DNA of 48,962 nucleotides from Halobacillus litoralis (GTDB taxonomy: Bacteria; Bacillota; Bacilli; Bacillales; Halobacillaceae), in NCBI RefSeq assembly GCF_020524025.1, contig NZ_JAIVKN010000008.1, positions 1 through 48,962 of the forward strand. Reading direction: 5' to 3'. The notes beneath the pieces were generated by a model that worked only from the letters and a program-made list of their open reading frames with translations, was not told the DNA's origin and did no database searches. Within the stretch, counting starts at the first letter, position 1. Every line of letters starts with the position of its first letter. The translations under genes were made by a program, and so were the position numbers. Shown here in pieces: positions 19,740 through 28,728 of this stretch.

Positions 19740-21319
19740 CGATTCATTCCTTTCGGTAAAAATTTACCCAGCCATTTACTTGAGGGAAGAACAGCGACTT
19801 CTTCCTCTGTAAGTCCTCCCCTTTTCAGAAGGAGAGCAATATAAATAAATGCCCCAATTCCCGTTAGAGCCAGTGTATAAATGAATAATGACAACCGGTC
19901 ATTTAAAACAAACAGTGTTTGGAAAACCCTGCTGCATACATACAACCCAAGCAGCATTCCTAAAAGAGAATAACCGAGTGGCAGCCAGGGAAGAGAGACC
20001 CACCTTTGTATAGGAACTTCTTTTCTTAAGATTACGATATTTCCTATTAAAACAAAAGCAACAGCTACTATAGAAGCCACCGCCGCCCCGTAAACCCCCA
20101 GGAGGGGGATTAAGACCTGATTGCCTGCAGCCTTGATTAACAGTCCTCCTCCAACAACAAGTGCAGTATATTTAACATAGCCGAGACCCTGTAAAATGGA
20201 AGAGGTGGTAATGGAAAGTGAGCTGCCCAGAATGACAAGCATGAACACCCTCAAATATCCCGTCCCCTCTATATCCTGAAAGAAAGCTTCGTTAATTGAG
20301 GGAAATAAAAAGATGAGGCCTGTAGTCGCTCCAAAAGAGATAAAGCCTGTGATCTTAATGGCACTCAGGATAGATTTCTGCGTGCGTTCCTCATCCTTTT
20401 CCAGGCGCTTTCTTGTTACAGAAGGAATTATTGCTAAAGCGAGGGAAGAAGCAAGTACGGTTCCCAGTTGTATCAAAGGCTGTCCTCTATCGAAGATACC
20501 TTTCGTTATCCGGGCTGTATGTGTCGATTCTCCTGACTCTATCATGAGAGGAACCAGCGTGAACGCATCAACAAGCTGTAAAGACAATAGCAGCATATAG
20601 TTTAAACAAATAAATAATCCATAAACGAAAATTGGCTTCCCATACGAAGGTTTCTCATTCCATCGAGCCAAAGACCATAAAGAAGATTTTCGAATACGCG
20701 TAAACAGAAAGAGACAGGCAGCGACGGCACCACACATCGCACCGGCCGCCGCCCCTATTCCCACTATGTAGACATCCCCGCCTCTCATTACAATAAGGGA
20801 AGTAAAGAGAATGACAGCTACTCTGAAAACCTGTTCGATGATTTGTGAAACTGCTGTCGGTGCCATCTCACTTTCACCTTGAAAAACACCACGGAAAACC
20901 GATACGAAAGGAATAAGTAAAAAGGCATAAAACGATGCCTTCAGTGATGGAATGAGCGATTCATCTCCCATCATCTGAGCTATGAAAGGAGACTGGGTAT
21001 AACCCAGCAAGAAAATCACGCTGCATGCGAGCATCATCCAACCAAATACAGGCAGGTAAAAGGAGGGAATAGATAAAGAAATCCGATTCTCTTTTTCCTC
21101 TGACACGAGTTTGGAAATGGCAGCCGGAAATCCGTACAACGATAATATTAATGCGATCCCAAGTATAGGGTAAACCTGCTGATACACATAAAAACCGATA
21201 TCTCCTGTTAAGTTCTGAAGCGGAACCCGATATCCCGCACTGATAATTTTGCTGATTAGTCCGGCGAAGGACAGAATAAATGCTCCTTTTAAAATAGAGC
21301 GTGACTGCGTTTTGGTCAT
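19736..21319 (-). CDS. yabM: Polysaccharide-biosynthesis/lipid flippase family membrane protein YabM
   Basis: 527 residues with about fourteen hydrophobic segments, of the MOP superfamily (MATE/MviN/SpoVB type). The start KGAFILSFAGLISKIISAGYRVPLQ is typical of the SpoVB/YabM branch, which is thought to move lipid-linked oligosaccharides across the membrane. The substrate is not known. It heads yabM-mazG-rqcP. Confidence 0.9.
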   Translation of the reverse strand: MTKTQSRSILKGAFILSFAGLISKIISAGYRVPLQNLTGDIGFYVYQQVYPILGIALILSLYGFPAAISKLVSEEKENRISLSIPSFYLPVFGWMMLACSVIFLLGYTQSPFIAQMMGDESLIPSLKASFYAFLLIPFVSVFRGVFQGESEMAPTAVSQIIEQVFRVAVILFTSLIVMRGGDVYIVGIGAAAGAMCGAVAACLFLFTRIRKSSLWSLARWNEKPSYGKPIFVYGLFICLNYMLLLSLQLVDAFTLVPLMIESGESTHTARITKGIFDRGQPLIQLGTVLASSLALAIIPSVTRKRLEKDEERTQKSILSAIKITGFISFGATTGLIFLFPSINEAFFQDIEGTGYLRVFMLVILGSSLSITTSSILQGLGYVKYTALVVGGGLLIKAAGNQVLIPLLGVYGAAVASIVAVAFVLIGNIVILRKEVPIQRWVSLPWLPLGYSLLGMLLGLYVCSRVFQTLFVLNDRLSLFIYTLALTGIGAFIYIALLLKRGGLTEEEVAVLPSSKWLGKFLPKGMNR

Positions 21320-21360
21320 TTTGGACCCTTTCTACTATTATGTATATATTTAGACACTCC

Positions 21361-21369
21361 ATTATATCA
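21361..21369 (-). promoter_or_regulatory. Possible extended -10 promoter of yabM
   Basis: TGATATAAT is a perfect -10 (21361-21366) with an upstream TGn, about 40 bp before yabM; the -35 region is poor and overlaps the spoVT terminator. Confidence 0.45.
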
Positions 21370-21370
21370 C

Positions 21371-21408
21371 ATGAAAAGGTCAGATCCTTTATCTGACTGG
21401 ACCTGACC
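21371..21408 (-). terminator. spoVT terminator
   Basis: GTCAGAT pairs with ATCTGAC around AAAGG and is followed by CTTTTC; an outer GGTCAG/CTGACC pairing is an alternative. Moderate strength. Confidence 0.65.
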
Positions 21409-21415
21409 AAGTTCG

Positions 21416-21952
21416 TTATTCCATCTGTTTAGCCAAAAAGCTGGCTGCTGTCTGTAATGATTTGGATGTACCCTCTTCAAGCGGGGCGCCTTCTTTATTA
21501 AAAGCAACCACACACCCGATAGGATCTCCTTGTGCAATAATAGGATGAATAAGATATGAGATCACATCTTCTTCCTGCCCCTGAATCAACTCAATCGGGT
21601 CTGGATGCTTCTCAAAAGACATCGTTCTAGAATCCATCACTTCTTCTATCTTCGTCCCTATCGATCGGTTCATATACTCTTTTTTCGCACTACCTGCTAC
21701 CGCTATATACTCATCACGATCGCAAATCAAAACAGGGGATTCTAAAGATTCACTCAGAGCTTCTGCATACTCTTTCGCGAAATCTCCCAACTCACTGATT
21801 GGTGAGTACTTCTTAAGTATGACTTCACCTTCTCTGTCAACGAAAATCTCTAAAGGGTCTCCCTCACGGATCCTAAGGGTGCGGCGGATCTCTTTCGGAA
21901 TAACAACACGTCCTAAATCATCAATACGGCGTACAATACCAGTTGCTTTCAT
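21416..21952 (-). CDS. spoVT: Stage V sporulation protein T, forespore transcription regulator
   Basis: Modulates sigma-G-dependent genes in the forespore. The 178-residue protein has an N-terminal AbrB-type swapped-hairpin DNA-binding domain (MKATGIVRRIDDLGRVVIPKE, residues 1-50, strongly similar to AbrB in this same window) and a C-terminal GAF-like domain (about 56-178). AAAGGAGG precedes the ATG. A sigma-G promoter is found at 22034-22062. Confidence 0.97.
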   Translation of the reverse strand: MKATGIVRRIDDLGRVVIPKEIRRTLRIREGDPLEIFVDREGEVILKKYSPISELGDFAKEYAEALSESLESPVLICDRDEYIAVAGSAKKEYMNRSIGTKIEEVMDSRTMSFEKHPDPIELIQGQEEDVISYLIHPIIAQGDPIGCVVAFNKEGAPLEEGTSKSLQTAASFLAKQME

Positions 21953-22033
21953 TCTTTATGCTGCCTCCTTTTCTGTGATGACTTCCTTCTTTCTCCTGTT
22001 GAAGTGCAAGCAGAATAAGCGGGTGATTACAGA

Positions 22034-22062
22034 TAGTATGATTCAGCAATAAAAACCTATAC
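22034..22062 (-). promoter_or_regulatory. spoVT sigma-G promoter
   Basis: GTATA (22058-22062), 17-bp spacer, CATACTA (22034-22040), matching the sigma-G pattern gnATR / CATnnTA. B. subtilis spoVT is known to be sigma-G dependent. Confidence 0.75.
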
Positions 22063-22106
22063 ACCCTTGAGATGGATTTTTTCATAAAAAATGTAAAACA
22101 CAAAGG

Positions 22107-22203
22107 TGGAGGCGACCTGTTCAGACACGACAAGCATAAGAACTTCCCTGCTGTAGAGCGGTTTTCTCTACATCAGGGAGGGACTTATGACCTCGAGTGT
22201 CTG
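22107..22203. repeat. Long imperfect hairpin repeat, copy A
   Basis: A 34-bp leading segment (22107-22140) is shared with copy B at 26 of 34 positions. Four collinear stem segments fold 22122-22203: CAGACAC/GTGTCTG, CATAAG/CTTATG, TTCCCTG/CAGGGAG and TGTAGAG/CTCTACA. No ORF or terminator function is obvious. Confidence 0.75.
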
Positions 22204-22230
22204 GGAGCCTGAACTAGATGTCATCTAATG

Positions 22231-22315
22231 TGGAGGTGCCTTGAACAGCTTCGACAAGCATAAGCGGAGCATGTGCAGGGAGGCGCTCTTCCCTCCCCAT
22301 CATGATTCGCTTATG
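22231..22315. repeat. Long imperfect hairpin repeat, copy B
   Basis: Begins 124 bp after copy A with the related 34-bp segment (22231-22264), identical at TGGAGG and at the 3' CGACAAGCATAAG. It then forms its own hairpin CATAAGCG/CGCTTATG with inner GGGAGG/CCTCCC. The inner sequence differs from copy A but the stem base pairs in the same place. Lies in the 418-bp mfd-spoVT gap. Confidence 0.75.
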
Positions 22316-22327
22316 TGACGTTGATAT

Positions 22328-22366
22328 ACAAAAAATCCCCCTCCACTATATCTTGTGAAGGGGGGG
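22328..22366 (-). terminator. mfd intrinsic terminator
   Basis: On the minus strand CCCCCTTCAC pairs with GTGGAGGGGG around AAGATATA, followed by ATTTTTT. It begins just after the mfd stop. Confidence 0.92.
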
Positions 22367-22370
22367 GAAG

Positions 22371-25300
22371 TTATGCTGTTGTCGCTTCTCTCATCATTTC
22401 TGGAAGCTTGCTGATGAACTCTTCTACAAGCTCATACCGCTTCCACTCATTTTTACGATCCCATGTAATTGTGACTTTTAACTGTCCCTCTTCTGTACCC
22501 AGCTGAACCATTCTTCCATATTGATTGGCAAACTCAAAAAGTTTTGAACCATCGATATTCTGACTCTGATCTGCTTCCATAAGCATCTCAATTTTCTTTT
22601 TCTTTTCTGTCACAGATTCGATTCTTGCCCGTTTGGCATAGAAACGGATGGAAGAGACACGGAATAAGTTTTCAACTTCTTCTGGATAATCCCCAAAGCG
22701 GTCGATCAATTCATCACGTAAGTCATGAATATCTTCGACCGATTCAATGGCTTGGAAGAGTTTATACATATCAATCTTTTGTTTTTCGTCGGCTATATAT
22801 TCATCCGGAATATAAGCATCCAGCCTGATATCCAGTTCTGGCTGGAATGGCTGCACCTGCTCCGGCTTTTTGCCCTGCTGTTTGGCCTCTATTGCATCCT
22901 TGAGCATTTGGGAATACATATCAAAACCAACAGAATCGATATAGCCATGCTGCTGGGAGCCCAGAAGATTCCCTGCACCCCTGATGGATAAATCCCTCAT
23001 AGCAATCTTAAAACCAGATCCAAGTTCTGTGAATTCTTTAATGGCCTGCAGTCTTTTTTCAGCTACTTCAGTCAGCACTTTATCCTTTTGATAGGTGAAA
23101 TAAGCGTAAGCCACTCTGTTGGATCTGCCTACACGTCCGCGGAGCTGATAAAGCTGGCTGAGCCCCATACGATCGGCATCATAAACAATCAACGTGTTCA
23201 CGTTAGGAATGTCGACCCCGGTTTCGATAATTGTTGTACTTACAAGAACATCAAATTCCCCTTCCAAAAAGGAGAACATGACGTTCTCAAGCTCAGTTTC
23301 ATTCATCTGCCCATGTGCAAAAGTTACACGTGCTTCAGGAACCAATGCTGATATTTCCTGAGCCATCCGCTCAATGTTTTCCACCCGGTTAAACAGGAAA
23401 AAGACCTGACCGCCCCGGGCCATTTCTCTTTCTACCGCCTCCCGCAGGAAGATTGGATTGTACTCCAATACATAAGTTTGAATTGGAAAACGGTTGGCCG
23501 GAGGTGTTTCAATTACCGACAGATCACGAACTCCAAGCATAGACATATGCAGCGTTCTCGGAATTGGAGTTGCTGTTAAAGTAAGGACGTCTACGTTATT
23601 TTTAAGCTGCTTAATCTTCTCTTTGTGCTTCACACCAAACCGCTGTTCTTCATCTACGATCAACAGCCCTAAATCTTTAAATTCAACGTCTTTGGAGAGG
23701 ATTCTGTGTGTGCCTACAATGACATCAACCAAGCCTTTTCTCAACCGGTCTGTAGTTTCCTTCTGCTGTTTCTTCGTTCGGAAACGACTCATTAATCCTA
23801 CATTAATCCCAAAGCCCTGGAATCGCTCCTGAAGAGTCTCATAGTGCTGTTGGGCAAGAATTGTAGTAGGCACAAGCAGCGCAACTTGCTTTCCATCCAC
23901 AATGGCTTTAAAAGCAGCACGTATAGCCACCTCTGTTTTTCCATACCCCACGTCTCCGCACAACAGACGGTCCATCGGGCGGATTCTTTCCATATCTGAT
24001 TTAATTTCCTCAATACAGCGGATTTGGTCTTCTGTTTCCTCATACGGGAATGCGGCATCAAAATCCCGCTGCATTTCCCCATCTTCACTGAATGCATAGC
24101 CCTTAGACGCTTCTCTCTCTGCATAGAGCTGGATAAGGTCATCCGCAATATCTTCCACGGAAGATTGAACACGGCTCTTTACCTTCTTCCATTCACTTCC
24201 GCCAAGTTTATATACTTTCGGCTCTTTTCCTTCTGATCCCACATATTTCTGAATCAGGTCAATCTGATCAATGGGGACGTAAAGTTTATCATTCCCTGAA
24301 TATTTAACAGTGAGGAAGTCTTTATGGTTGCCTGCCATTTTTAAGGTTTCAATACCGAGGTATTTTCCTATTCCATGACTCGCGTGTACGATGTAATCTC
24401 CGACCTTGAGTTCCTGATAGTTCTTAATCCGTTCAGCGTTGGACATTTTTTGTTTCCGCTTCGGCTTCGCGGTCCGCTTTTTGAACAGTTCATTTTCAGT
24501 AAGTACAGCCATTTGATGCATCGGCCACTCAAATCCACTGCTGATGTTCCCAATAACAATCGTCGGCTTGACCAGGGGAAGTGTTATATCTTCCTTAGCA
24601 ATGACAGCTTCCATGTCATAGTCATGAAGGACATTTTGAATTCGTTCCTGCCTTTTTTCATCCGGGGCAAGAATAACAACAGAATAATCCTGCTTCTGCC
24701 AGCGATCCATTTCATTTTTCAGGAGATTCATTTGTCCATGAAACTGCTGCATCTGCCTGCTTGAAATATTTAAAATGTTTTGTGGCTGTGTGTTAGGAAT
24801 ATGACGCATAAAAACAGACATGTATAAACGAGGATGCTCAATTTTTGCCCACGCATCCTGCCAATCGAACGAGATATTTAATTCCCTGACGGTTTGGTTA
24901 GCTTCGAGCATGCTTTGATGCCACTCAGCCTCCTCCTGATCCAGACGGTTGGCTGTTTCCTGAATACGGCTCATTTCATCCAGGATCACAAGGCCTTCCT
25001 TAGGCAGATAGTCTAGTAGACTGACAGGCTCCTCATAAAAGTACCCGATGTACTTATAAATTTCCTGGAAACGTTCCTGCTGCTTCAAAAGTTCTAAATC
25101 ATGTTCAACCACTTGGGATAATGTTTCTTTAGCCTCTGCTCTGTTCAATTTTTGCAAGGAGTGGCTGAGAGCGTCTTCCAAGCGGTGATAAGCCCTTGTG
25201 TAATCTTCATCTGTCAACAAGAGCTCTGTCGCTGGTCCGATATTTACTTGATCTATTTTTTCATGAGAACGCTGTGTTTCGGAATCGAACGTGCGAATTG

Positions 25301-25907
25301 AGTCAACTTCTGTATCGAACAATTCAATCCGGTATGGAAATTCTGCCGTTAATGGATAGACATCCATGATGCCCCCGCGAACCGAGAATTCTCCAGGAGT
25401 GGCGACCATTTCCGTCCGTTCGTACCCCATACTGATGAAACGCTGTAAATAATCATCCAGATTGATTTCTTCCCCAACACGAAAAGGGAGCTGGTTACGC
25501 TCCCAATATGTTTTCGGTGGCATCATTCGTTTCAATGCAGCTACAGGGGCAATGAGAATGCCGGTTTCCTGCGTGAGCCATTGACTAAGCGCTTCAATGC
25601 GCTGACTGCGGAGTTCCGGACTGGCTACAGCAATCTCAGAGGCAATTAATTCATTCACCGGATAAAGATGAACCTGATCTGGATCGGTTAGTTCCTGCAT
25701 ATCTTCATACAATTGTTGAGCCTGTATCAACTGATGCGTCACTAAAATTACCGGCCGCTTTAAAGACTCCTGAACCAGAGAGATCATCAAGCTTCTTGAA
25801 GCTCCGGACAATCCGGCAACCATCTGCTCTTTCATCCCTGACCTGAAGCCCTCTACAACAGAATGAATATCATCCTGCGGATATAAATAATCCTTAATAC
25901 CTTGCAT
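22371..25907 (-). CDS. mfd: Transcription-repair coupling factor Mfd
   Basis: ATP-driven translocase that removes RNA polymerase stalled at lesions and recruits UvrA. From ATG 25907 (GGAGG eight bases before) it has 1178 residues. Order: UvrB-homology region (about 1-350), a species-variable linker, the RNA-polymerase-interaction domain (LKVGDYIVHASHGIGKYLG), then RecG-like helicase motors with Walker A CGDVGYGKTE and DEEQ (LIVDEEQRFGVKHKEK), the VATPIPRTLHMSML-type motif and the relay helix region, and the C-terminal autoinhibitory domain. It follows fin by 49 bp and is ended by a strong terminator. Confidence 0.98.
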   Translation of the reverse strand: MQGIKDYLYPQDDIHSVVEGFRSGMKEQMVAGLSGASRSLMISLVQESLKRPVILVTHQLIQAQQLYEDMQELTDPDQVHLYPVNELIASEIAVASPELRSQRIEALSQWLTQETGILIAPVAALKRMMPPKTYWERNQLPFRVGEEINLDDYLQRFISMGYERTEMVATPGEFSVRGGIMDVYPLTAEFPYRIELFDTEVDSIRTFDSETQRSHEKIDQVNIGPATELLLTDEDYTRAYHRLEDALSHSLQKLNRAEAKETLSQVVEHDLELLKQQERFQEIYKYIGYFYEEPVSLLDYLPKEGLVILDEMSRIQETANRLDQEEAEWHQSMLEANQTVRELNISFDWQDAWAKIEHPRLYMSVFMRHIPNTQPQNILNISSRQMQQFHGQMNLLKNEMDRWQKQDYSVVILAPDEKRQERIQNVLHDYDMEAVIAKEDITLPLVKPTIVIGNISSGFEWPMHQMAVLTENELFKKRTAKPKRKQKMSNAERIKNYQELKVGDYIVHASHGIGKYLGIETLKMAGNHKDFLTVKYSGNDKLYVPIDQIDLIQKYVGSEGKEPKVYKLGGSEWKKVKSRVQSSVEDIADDLIQLYAEREASKGYAFSEDGEMQRDFDAAFPYEETEDQIRCIEEIKSDMERIRPMDRLLCGDVGYGKTEVAIRAAFKAIVDGKQVALLVPTTILAQQHYETLQERFQGFGINVGLMSRFRTKKQQKETTDRLRKGLVDVIVGTHRILSKDVEFKDLGLLIVDEEQRFGVKHKEKIKQLKNNVDVLTLTATPIPRTLHMSMLGVRDLSVIETPPANRFPIQTYVLEYNPIFLREAVEREMARGGQVFFLFNRVENIERMAQEISALVPEARVTFAHGQMNETELENVMFSFLEGEFDVLVSTTIIETGVDIPNVNTLIVYDADRMGLSQLYQLRGRVGRSNRVAYAYFTYQKDKVLTEVAEKRLQAIKEFTELGSGFKIAMRDLSIRGAGNLLGSQQHGYIDSVGFDMYSQMLKDAIEAKQQGKKPEQVQPFQPELDIRLDAYIPDEYIADEKQKIDMYKLFQAIESVEDIHDLRDELIDRFGDYPEEVENLFRVSSIRFYAKRARIESVTEKKKKIEMLMEADQSQNIDGSKLFEFANQYGRMVQLGTEEGQLKVTITWDRKNEWKRYELVEEFISKLPEMMREATTA

Positions 25908-25956
25908 AACGAATTCCTCCACCACCTATATCTTCAGACAATCCGAAGATCATGAT

Positions 25957-26187
25957 TTACTGAATAAAATAGTCTAACTCATGGTAATGTGGATTGTCGT
26001 CCAGAGATTCTTTACACGAATCACAAATAGTTGTTATATCCATATTGCCGTTTGTGGTCATATGAACCATTTGTTCTTGATCCTGATCATTTAACAGATC
26101 AAAACCCAGCTGTGAGACATCCACATGTTTGGCATCTAATTCACCGACCTGGTTTTGACAATGACGGCAAAAATAACGAATTTTCAT
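25957..26187 (-). CDS. fin: Anti-sigma-F factor Fin
   Basis: Small zinc-binding protein (YabK in B. subtilis) that displaces sigma-F from core RNA polymerase, helping the switch to sigma-G in the forespore. The ATG at 26187, six bases after AAGGAGG, gives 76 residues, the same length as in B. subtilis; a longer reading to 26232 would run through the promoter. Zinc ligands are CRHC near the N-terminus and CDSC mid-protein, and the C-terminal LDDNPHYHELDYFIQ is highly conserved. A perfect sigma-F promoter precedes it. Confidence 0.95.
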   Translation of the reverse strand: MKIRYFCRHCQNQVGELDAKHVDVSQLGFDLLNDQDQEQMVHMTTNGNMDITTICDSCKESLDDNPHYHELDYFIQ

Positions 26188-26217
26188 GTCCATCCTCCTT
26201 GAAGGGGTGATGGTAGA

Positions 26218-26247
26218 TAGTTTTACCGTCATTGGTCCGAGTTATAC
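26218..26247 (-). promoter_or_regulatory. fin sigma-F promoter
   Basis: GTATA (26243-26247), 15-bp spacer, GGTAAAACTA (26218-26227). Every position fits the sigma-F consensus GYWTA-N15-GGNRANAHTW. It lies in the short gap between pth and fin. Confidence 0.85.
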
Positions 26248-26272
26248 GATGAGAGATGCCTCTCTTTCATTC

Positions 26273-26833
26273 CTACATATTATAATCATTCATTACTTTA
26301 TCAAAAGAGTGGTTCACCCAGGATTCACACGCCTGTACAGCATAATCAATACTTTCTTTTACAGCAGCCTGCTCCTCTTTATTAAACGTACCCAGGACAT
26401 GATCAATGACCGTTTTAGAACCATGCGGACGCCCGACTCCGATACGCAGGCGCTTGAATTCTTTTGTACCAAGCTGGTCGATAATATTGCGAATGCCGTT
26501 ATGTCCTCCGTGTCCACCTTTTTTACGTAATCGAATTTTTCCAGGAGCCAGATCCAAGTCATCATAAACGACCAATACATCCTCCACATCAATGTTGTAG
26601 TATTCCATAAGAGGACGTAATGACTCACCCGATAAATTCATGTATGTCTGGGGCTTTAAGAGGATCACTTTCTCTCCCCCTATACGCTCCATTGTATATA
26701 ACCCGTTAAACTTCTTCTGAGTCACAGACCAATTGTTTTGATCTGCCCACTCATCAACGGTCATAAAACCAACATTATGACGCGTCTGTTCATACTTCTT
26801 ACCTGGATTTCCAAGACCTACTATACATTTCAT
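26273..26833 (-). CDS. pth: Peptidyl-tRNA hydrolase
   Basis: Releases peptides from prematurely dropped peptidyl-tRNA (spoVC in B. subtilis, essential). The 186-residue protein shows [19 protein letters not shown] with N9 and catalytic H19, [10 protein letters not shown] with N66, and [14 protein letters not shown] with D91/D92, then GGHGGHNG. It is expressed from its own promoter with an unusual 21-bp spacer. Confidence 0.97.
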   Translation of the reverse strand: MKCIVGLGNPGKKYEQTRHNVGFMTVDEWADQNNWSVTQKKFNGLYTMERIGGEKVILLKPQTYMNLSGESLRPLMEYYNIDVEDVLVVYDDLDLAPGKIRLRKKGGHGGHNGIRNIIDQLGTKEFKRLRIGVGRPHGSKTVIDHVLGTFNKEEQAAVKESIDYAVQACESWVNHSFDKVMNDYNM

Positions 26834-26870
26834 ACGTAACTTCCTTTACTCTCTTTGTACTCATACCCTA

Positions 26871-26903
26871 ATTATATCAGAGCCTCAGCAAAAATAATGT
26901 CAA
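26871..26903 (-). promoter_or_regulatory. pth promoter, extended -10 with 21-bp spacing
   Basis: A perfect TATAAT (26871-26876) preceded by TGA forms an extended -10. A perfect TTGACA (26898-26903) lies 21 bp upstream, four more than ideal, so it may be a chance match or may need an activator. Confidence 0.65.
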
Positions 26904-26975
26904 AAACCGTTTGAGGTTATAAAATCCCAAGGGAAACGTTTGTTTATACAATCCCCTTAACCATCATTCTTAAAC

Positions 26976-27012
26976 GCAGAAAAGGGCGGGGCCTAATCGG
27001 CCACGCCCTTTC
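26976..27012 (-). terminator. ctc terminator
   Basis: AAAGGGCGTGGCC pairs with GGCCCCGCCCTTT (one bulge) around GATTA, followed by a short T-rich tail. About 13 bp after the ctc stop. Confidence 0.82.
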
Positions 27013-27025
27013 CTTAGATTTCATT

Positions 27026-27679
27026 TTATTCGTTTGTCTCTTCGGATTCATTCTCGTCTTCATCAGACTTCTCATTGATGACTTCAGGTTCAGCATCCGC
27101 ATTCTCGGTATCCGGCTCTTCCGGCATTTCTTCCGGTGGAGTGACAGATACGATAGTCGTATTCTCATCTTCAGTAATTTCATAGCTGCGACTCGCTTTC
27201 AAATCACTGACCATGATGCTGTCTCCAATATTCAGTTCAGAGATGTCCACGAGAATTTCTTCTGGAATATCCGCCGGTTTAGCACGAACAGCCAGCTCAT
27301 ATAATGGCTGCTGAACGACACCGCCGTCTTTGCTTCCAATCGCTTCCCCTTCAAGGTGGACAGGAACTTCAACGTCCATCTCCTGAGACATGTTAACGAT
27401 GTAGAAATCAGCATGAATCAATTCATCTCTTAAAGGATCGACTTGATATTCATGCAGCATAACGTCGACCGTATCTTTACCTTCGATATCAAGGGAAATA
27501 ATCGCATTCTTCCCTTCATCACGAACAGTCTTAAGTAACTCTATGCTGTTAACAGCAACCGTGATCGGTTCTTTATCCTTCCCGTACACTACACTCGGAA
27601 CATTTCCTTCCAAGCGTATTTCACGAGTAACGGATTGTTTGAGATTTTGTCTTTGATTTGCTTTTAATGTAGTAGCCAA
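27026..27679 (-). CDS. ctc: General stress / 50S ribosomal protein L25 (Ctc)
   Basis: Binds 5S rRNA in the large subunit; in B. subtilis it is a sigma-B-controlled stress protein. I place the start at TTG 27679, eight bases after GGAGGT, giving MATTLKANQRQN and 217 residues. The L25 domain covers about 1-95 (GNVPSVVYGK), followed by the TL5 C-terminal domain (about 98-185) and a strongly acidic tail of about 30 residues. It has its own sigma-B-like promoter in the prs-ctc gap. Confidence 0.93.
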   Translation of the reverse strand: MATTLKANQRQNLKQSVTREIRLEGNVPSVVYGKDKEPITVAVNSIELLKTVRDEGKNAIISLDIEGKDTVDVMLHEYQVDPLRDELIHADFYIVNMSQEMDVEVPVHLEGEAIGSKDGGVVQQPLYELAVRAKPADIPEEILVDISELNIGDSIMVSDLKASRSYEITEDENTTIVSVTPPEEMPEEPDTENADAEPEVINEKSDEDENESEETNE

Positions 27680-27719
27680 ATTAATCAACCTCCAGTAATT
27701 TACCAATCATTTATAACAG

Positions 27720-27745
27720 TTTCCCGTTATACGCAAGAGTTAAAC
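27720..27745 (-). promoter_or_regulatory. ctc sigma-B promoter
   Basis: GTTTAA (27740-27745), 14-bp spacer, GGGAAA (27720-27725), matching the sigma-B pattern GTTTAA-N12-14-GGGWAW. B. subtilis ctc is a classical sigma-B gene. Confidence 0.78.
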
Positions 27746-27759
27746 CTAAAAACTGAAAA

Positions 27760-28713
27760 TTAATCAAATAAAATACTAATGGATTGACGTTCATGAACGC
27801 GAATGATGGCTTCACTGATCAAGCCGGCAACAGATAGCTCTGTAATTTTTTCACTCGCTTTTTCTTCTCCAAGTGGAATCGTATTCGTTACGACAAGCTC
27901 TTTAATCTTGGAATTATCAATACGCTCAATCGCAGGTCCGGACAACACCGGGTGCGTACAGCAAGCATAAACTTCCGTTGCTCCATTTTCAATAAGCGCA
28001 TTGGCTGCAAGCGTAATTGTTCCAGCTGTATCAATAATATCATCAATAAGAATCGCTGTTTTACCTTCAATATTACCAACGATATTCATGACTTCAGCAA
28101 CGTTCGGTCGAGGACGGCGTTTATCGATAATTGCAATCGGTGCTTTCAGACGGTCGGCCATCTTACGGGCACGTGTAACACCGCCATGGTCCGGAGATAC
28201 AACCACGACGTCATCAAAGTTTTTCTCTTCAAAGTAGTCGGAAAGAATCGGCACGCCTACTAAGTGATCAATAGGCAGATTGAAGAATCCTTGAATTTGC
28301 GGCGCGTGAAGATCCAGCATAAGCACACGGGAGGCTCCAGCTGTTTCTAACAGATCAGCAATTAATTTAGCCGTAATTGGTTCACGGGCGCGGGCTTTGC
28401 GATCTTGACGAGCATAGCCATAATAAGGCATAACAACGTTAATGGTACGTGCAGAAGCACGTTTCAGTGCATCGATCATGATTAAGAGTTCCATGATGTG
28501 TTGATTGACCGGCTCACTTGTAGACTGGACAATGTACACATCGCATCCACGGATACTTTCTTCGATGTTGATTTGAATTTCTCCGTCACTAAAGCTCGTG
28601 ACTGTACATTTTCCTAGTTCGACTCCGATGTTATCAGCAATTTCCTTAGCTAACCCAGGATTTGAGTTCAGTGAGAATACTTTAAGTTTTGAATCTTTAT
28701 ATCCAGTTGACAT
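27760..28713 (-). CDS. prs: Ribose-phosphate pyrophosphokinase (PRPP synthetase)
   Basis: Makes PRPP from ribose 5-phosphate and ATP for purine, pyrimidine, histidine and NAD synthesis. The 317-residue protein has the signature [20 protein letters not shown] (about 120-139), ATP-binding YARQDRK, and the PRPP loop [12 protein letters not shown] near residue 220. It follows glmU by 15 bp and is surely co-transcribed. It supplies the ligand sensed by PurR, encoded nearby. Confidence 0.98.
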   Translation of the reverse strand: MSTGYKDSKLKVFSLNSNPGLAKEIADNIGVELGKCTVTSFSDGEIQINIEESIRGCDVYIVQSTSEPVNQHIMELLIMIDALKRASARTINVVMPYYGYARQDRKARAREPITAKLIADLLETAGASRVLMLDLHAPQIQGFFNLPIDHLVGVPILSDYFEEKNFDDVVVVSPDHGGVTRARKMADRLKAPIAIIDKRRPRPNVAEVMNIVGNIEGKTAILIDDIIDTAGTITLAANALIENGATEVYACCTHPVLSGPAIERIDNSKIKELVVTNTIPLGEEKASEKITELSVAGLISEAIIRVHERQSISILFD

Positions 28714-28728
28714 GGATGTTACCCTCCG

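Noticed and set aside
23798-24172. 124-codon minus-strand ORF inside mfd
   Set aside because: Alternate frame of the conserved helicase region; no independent start signals.
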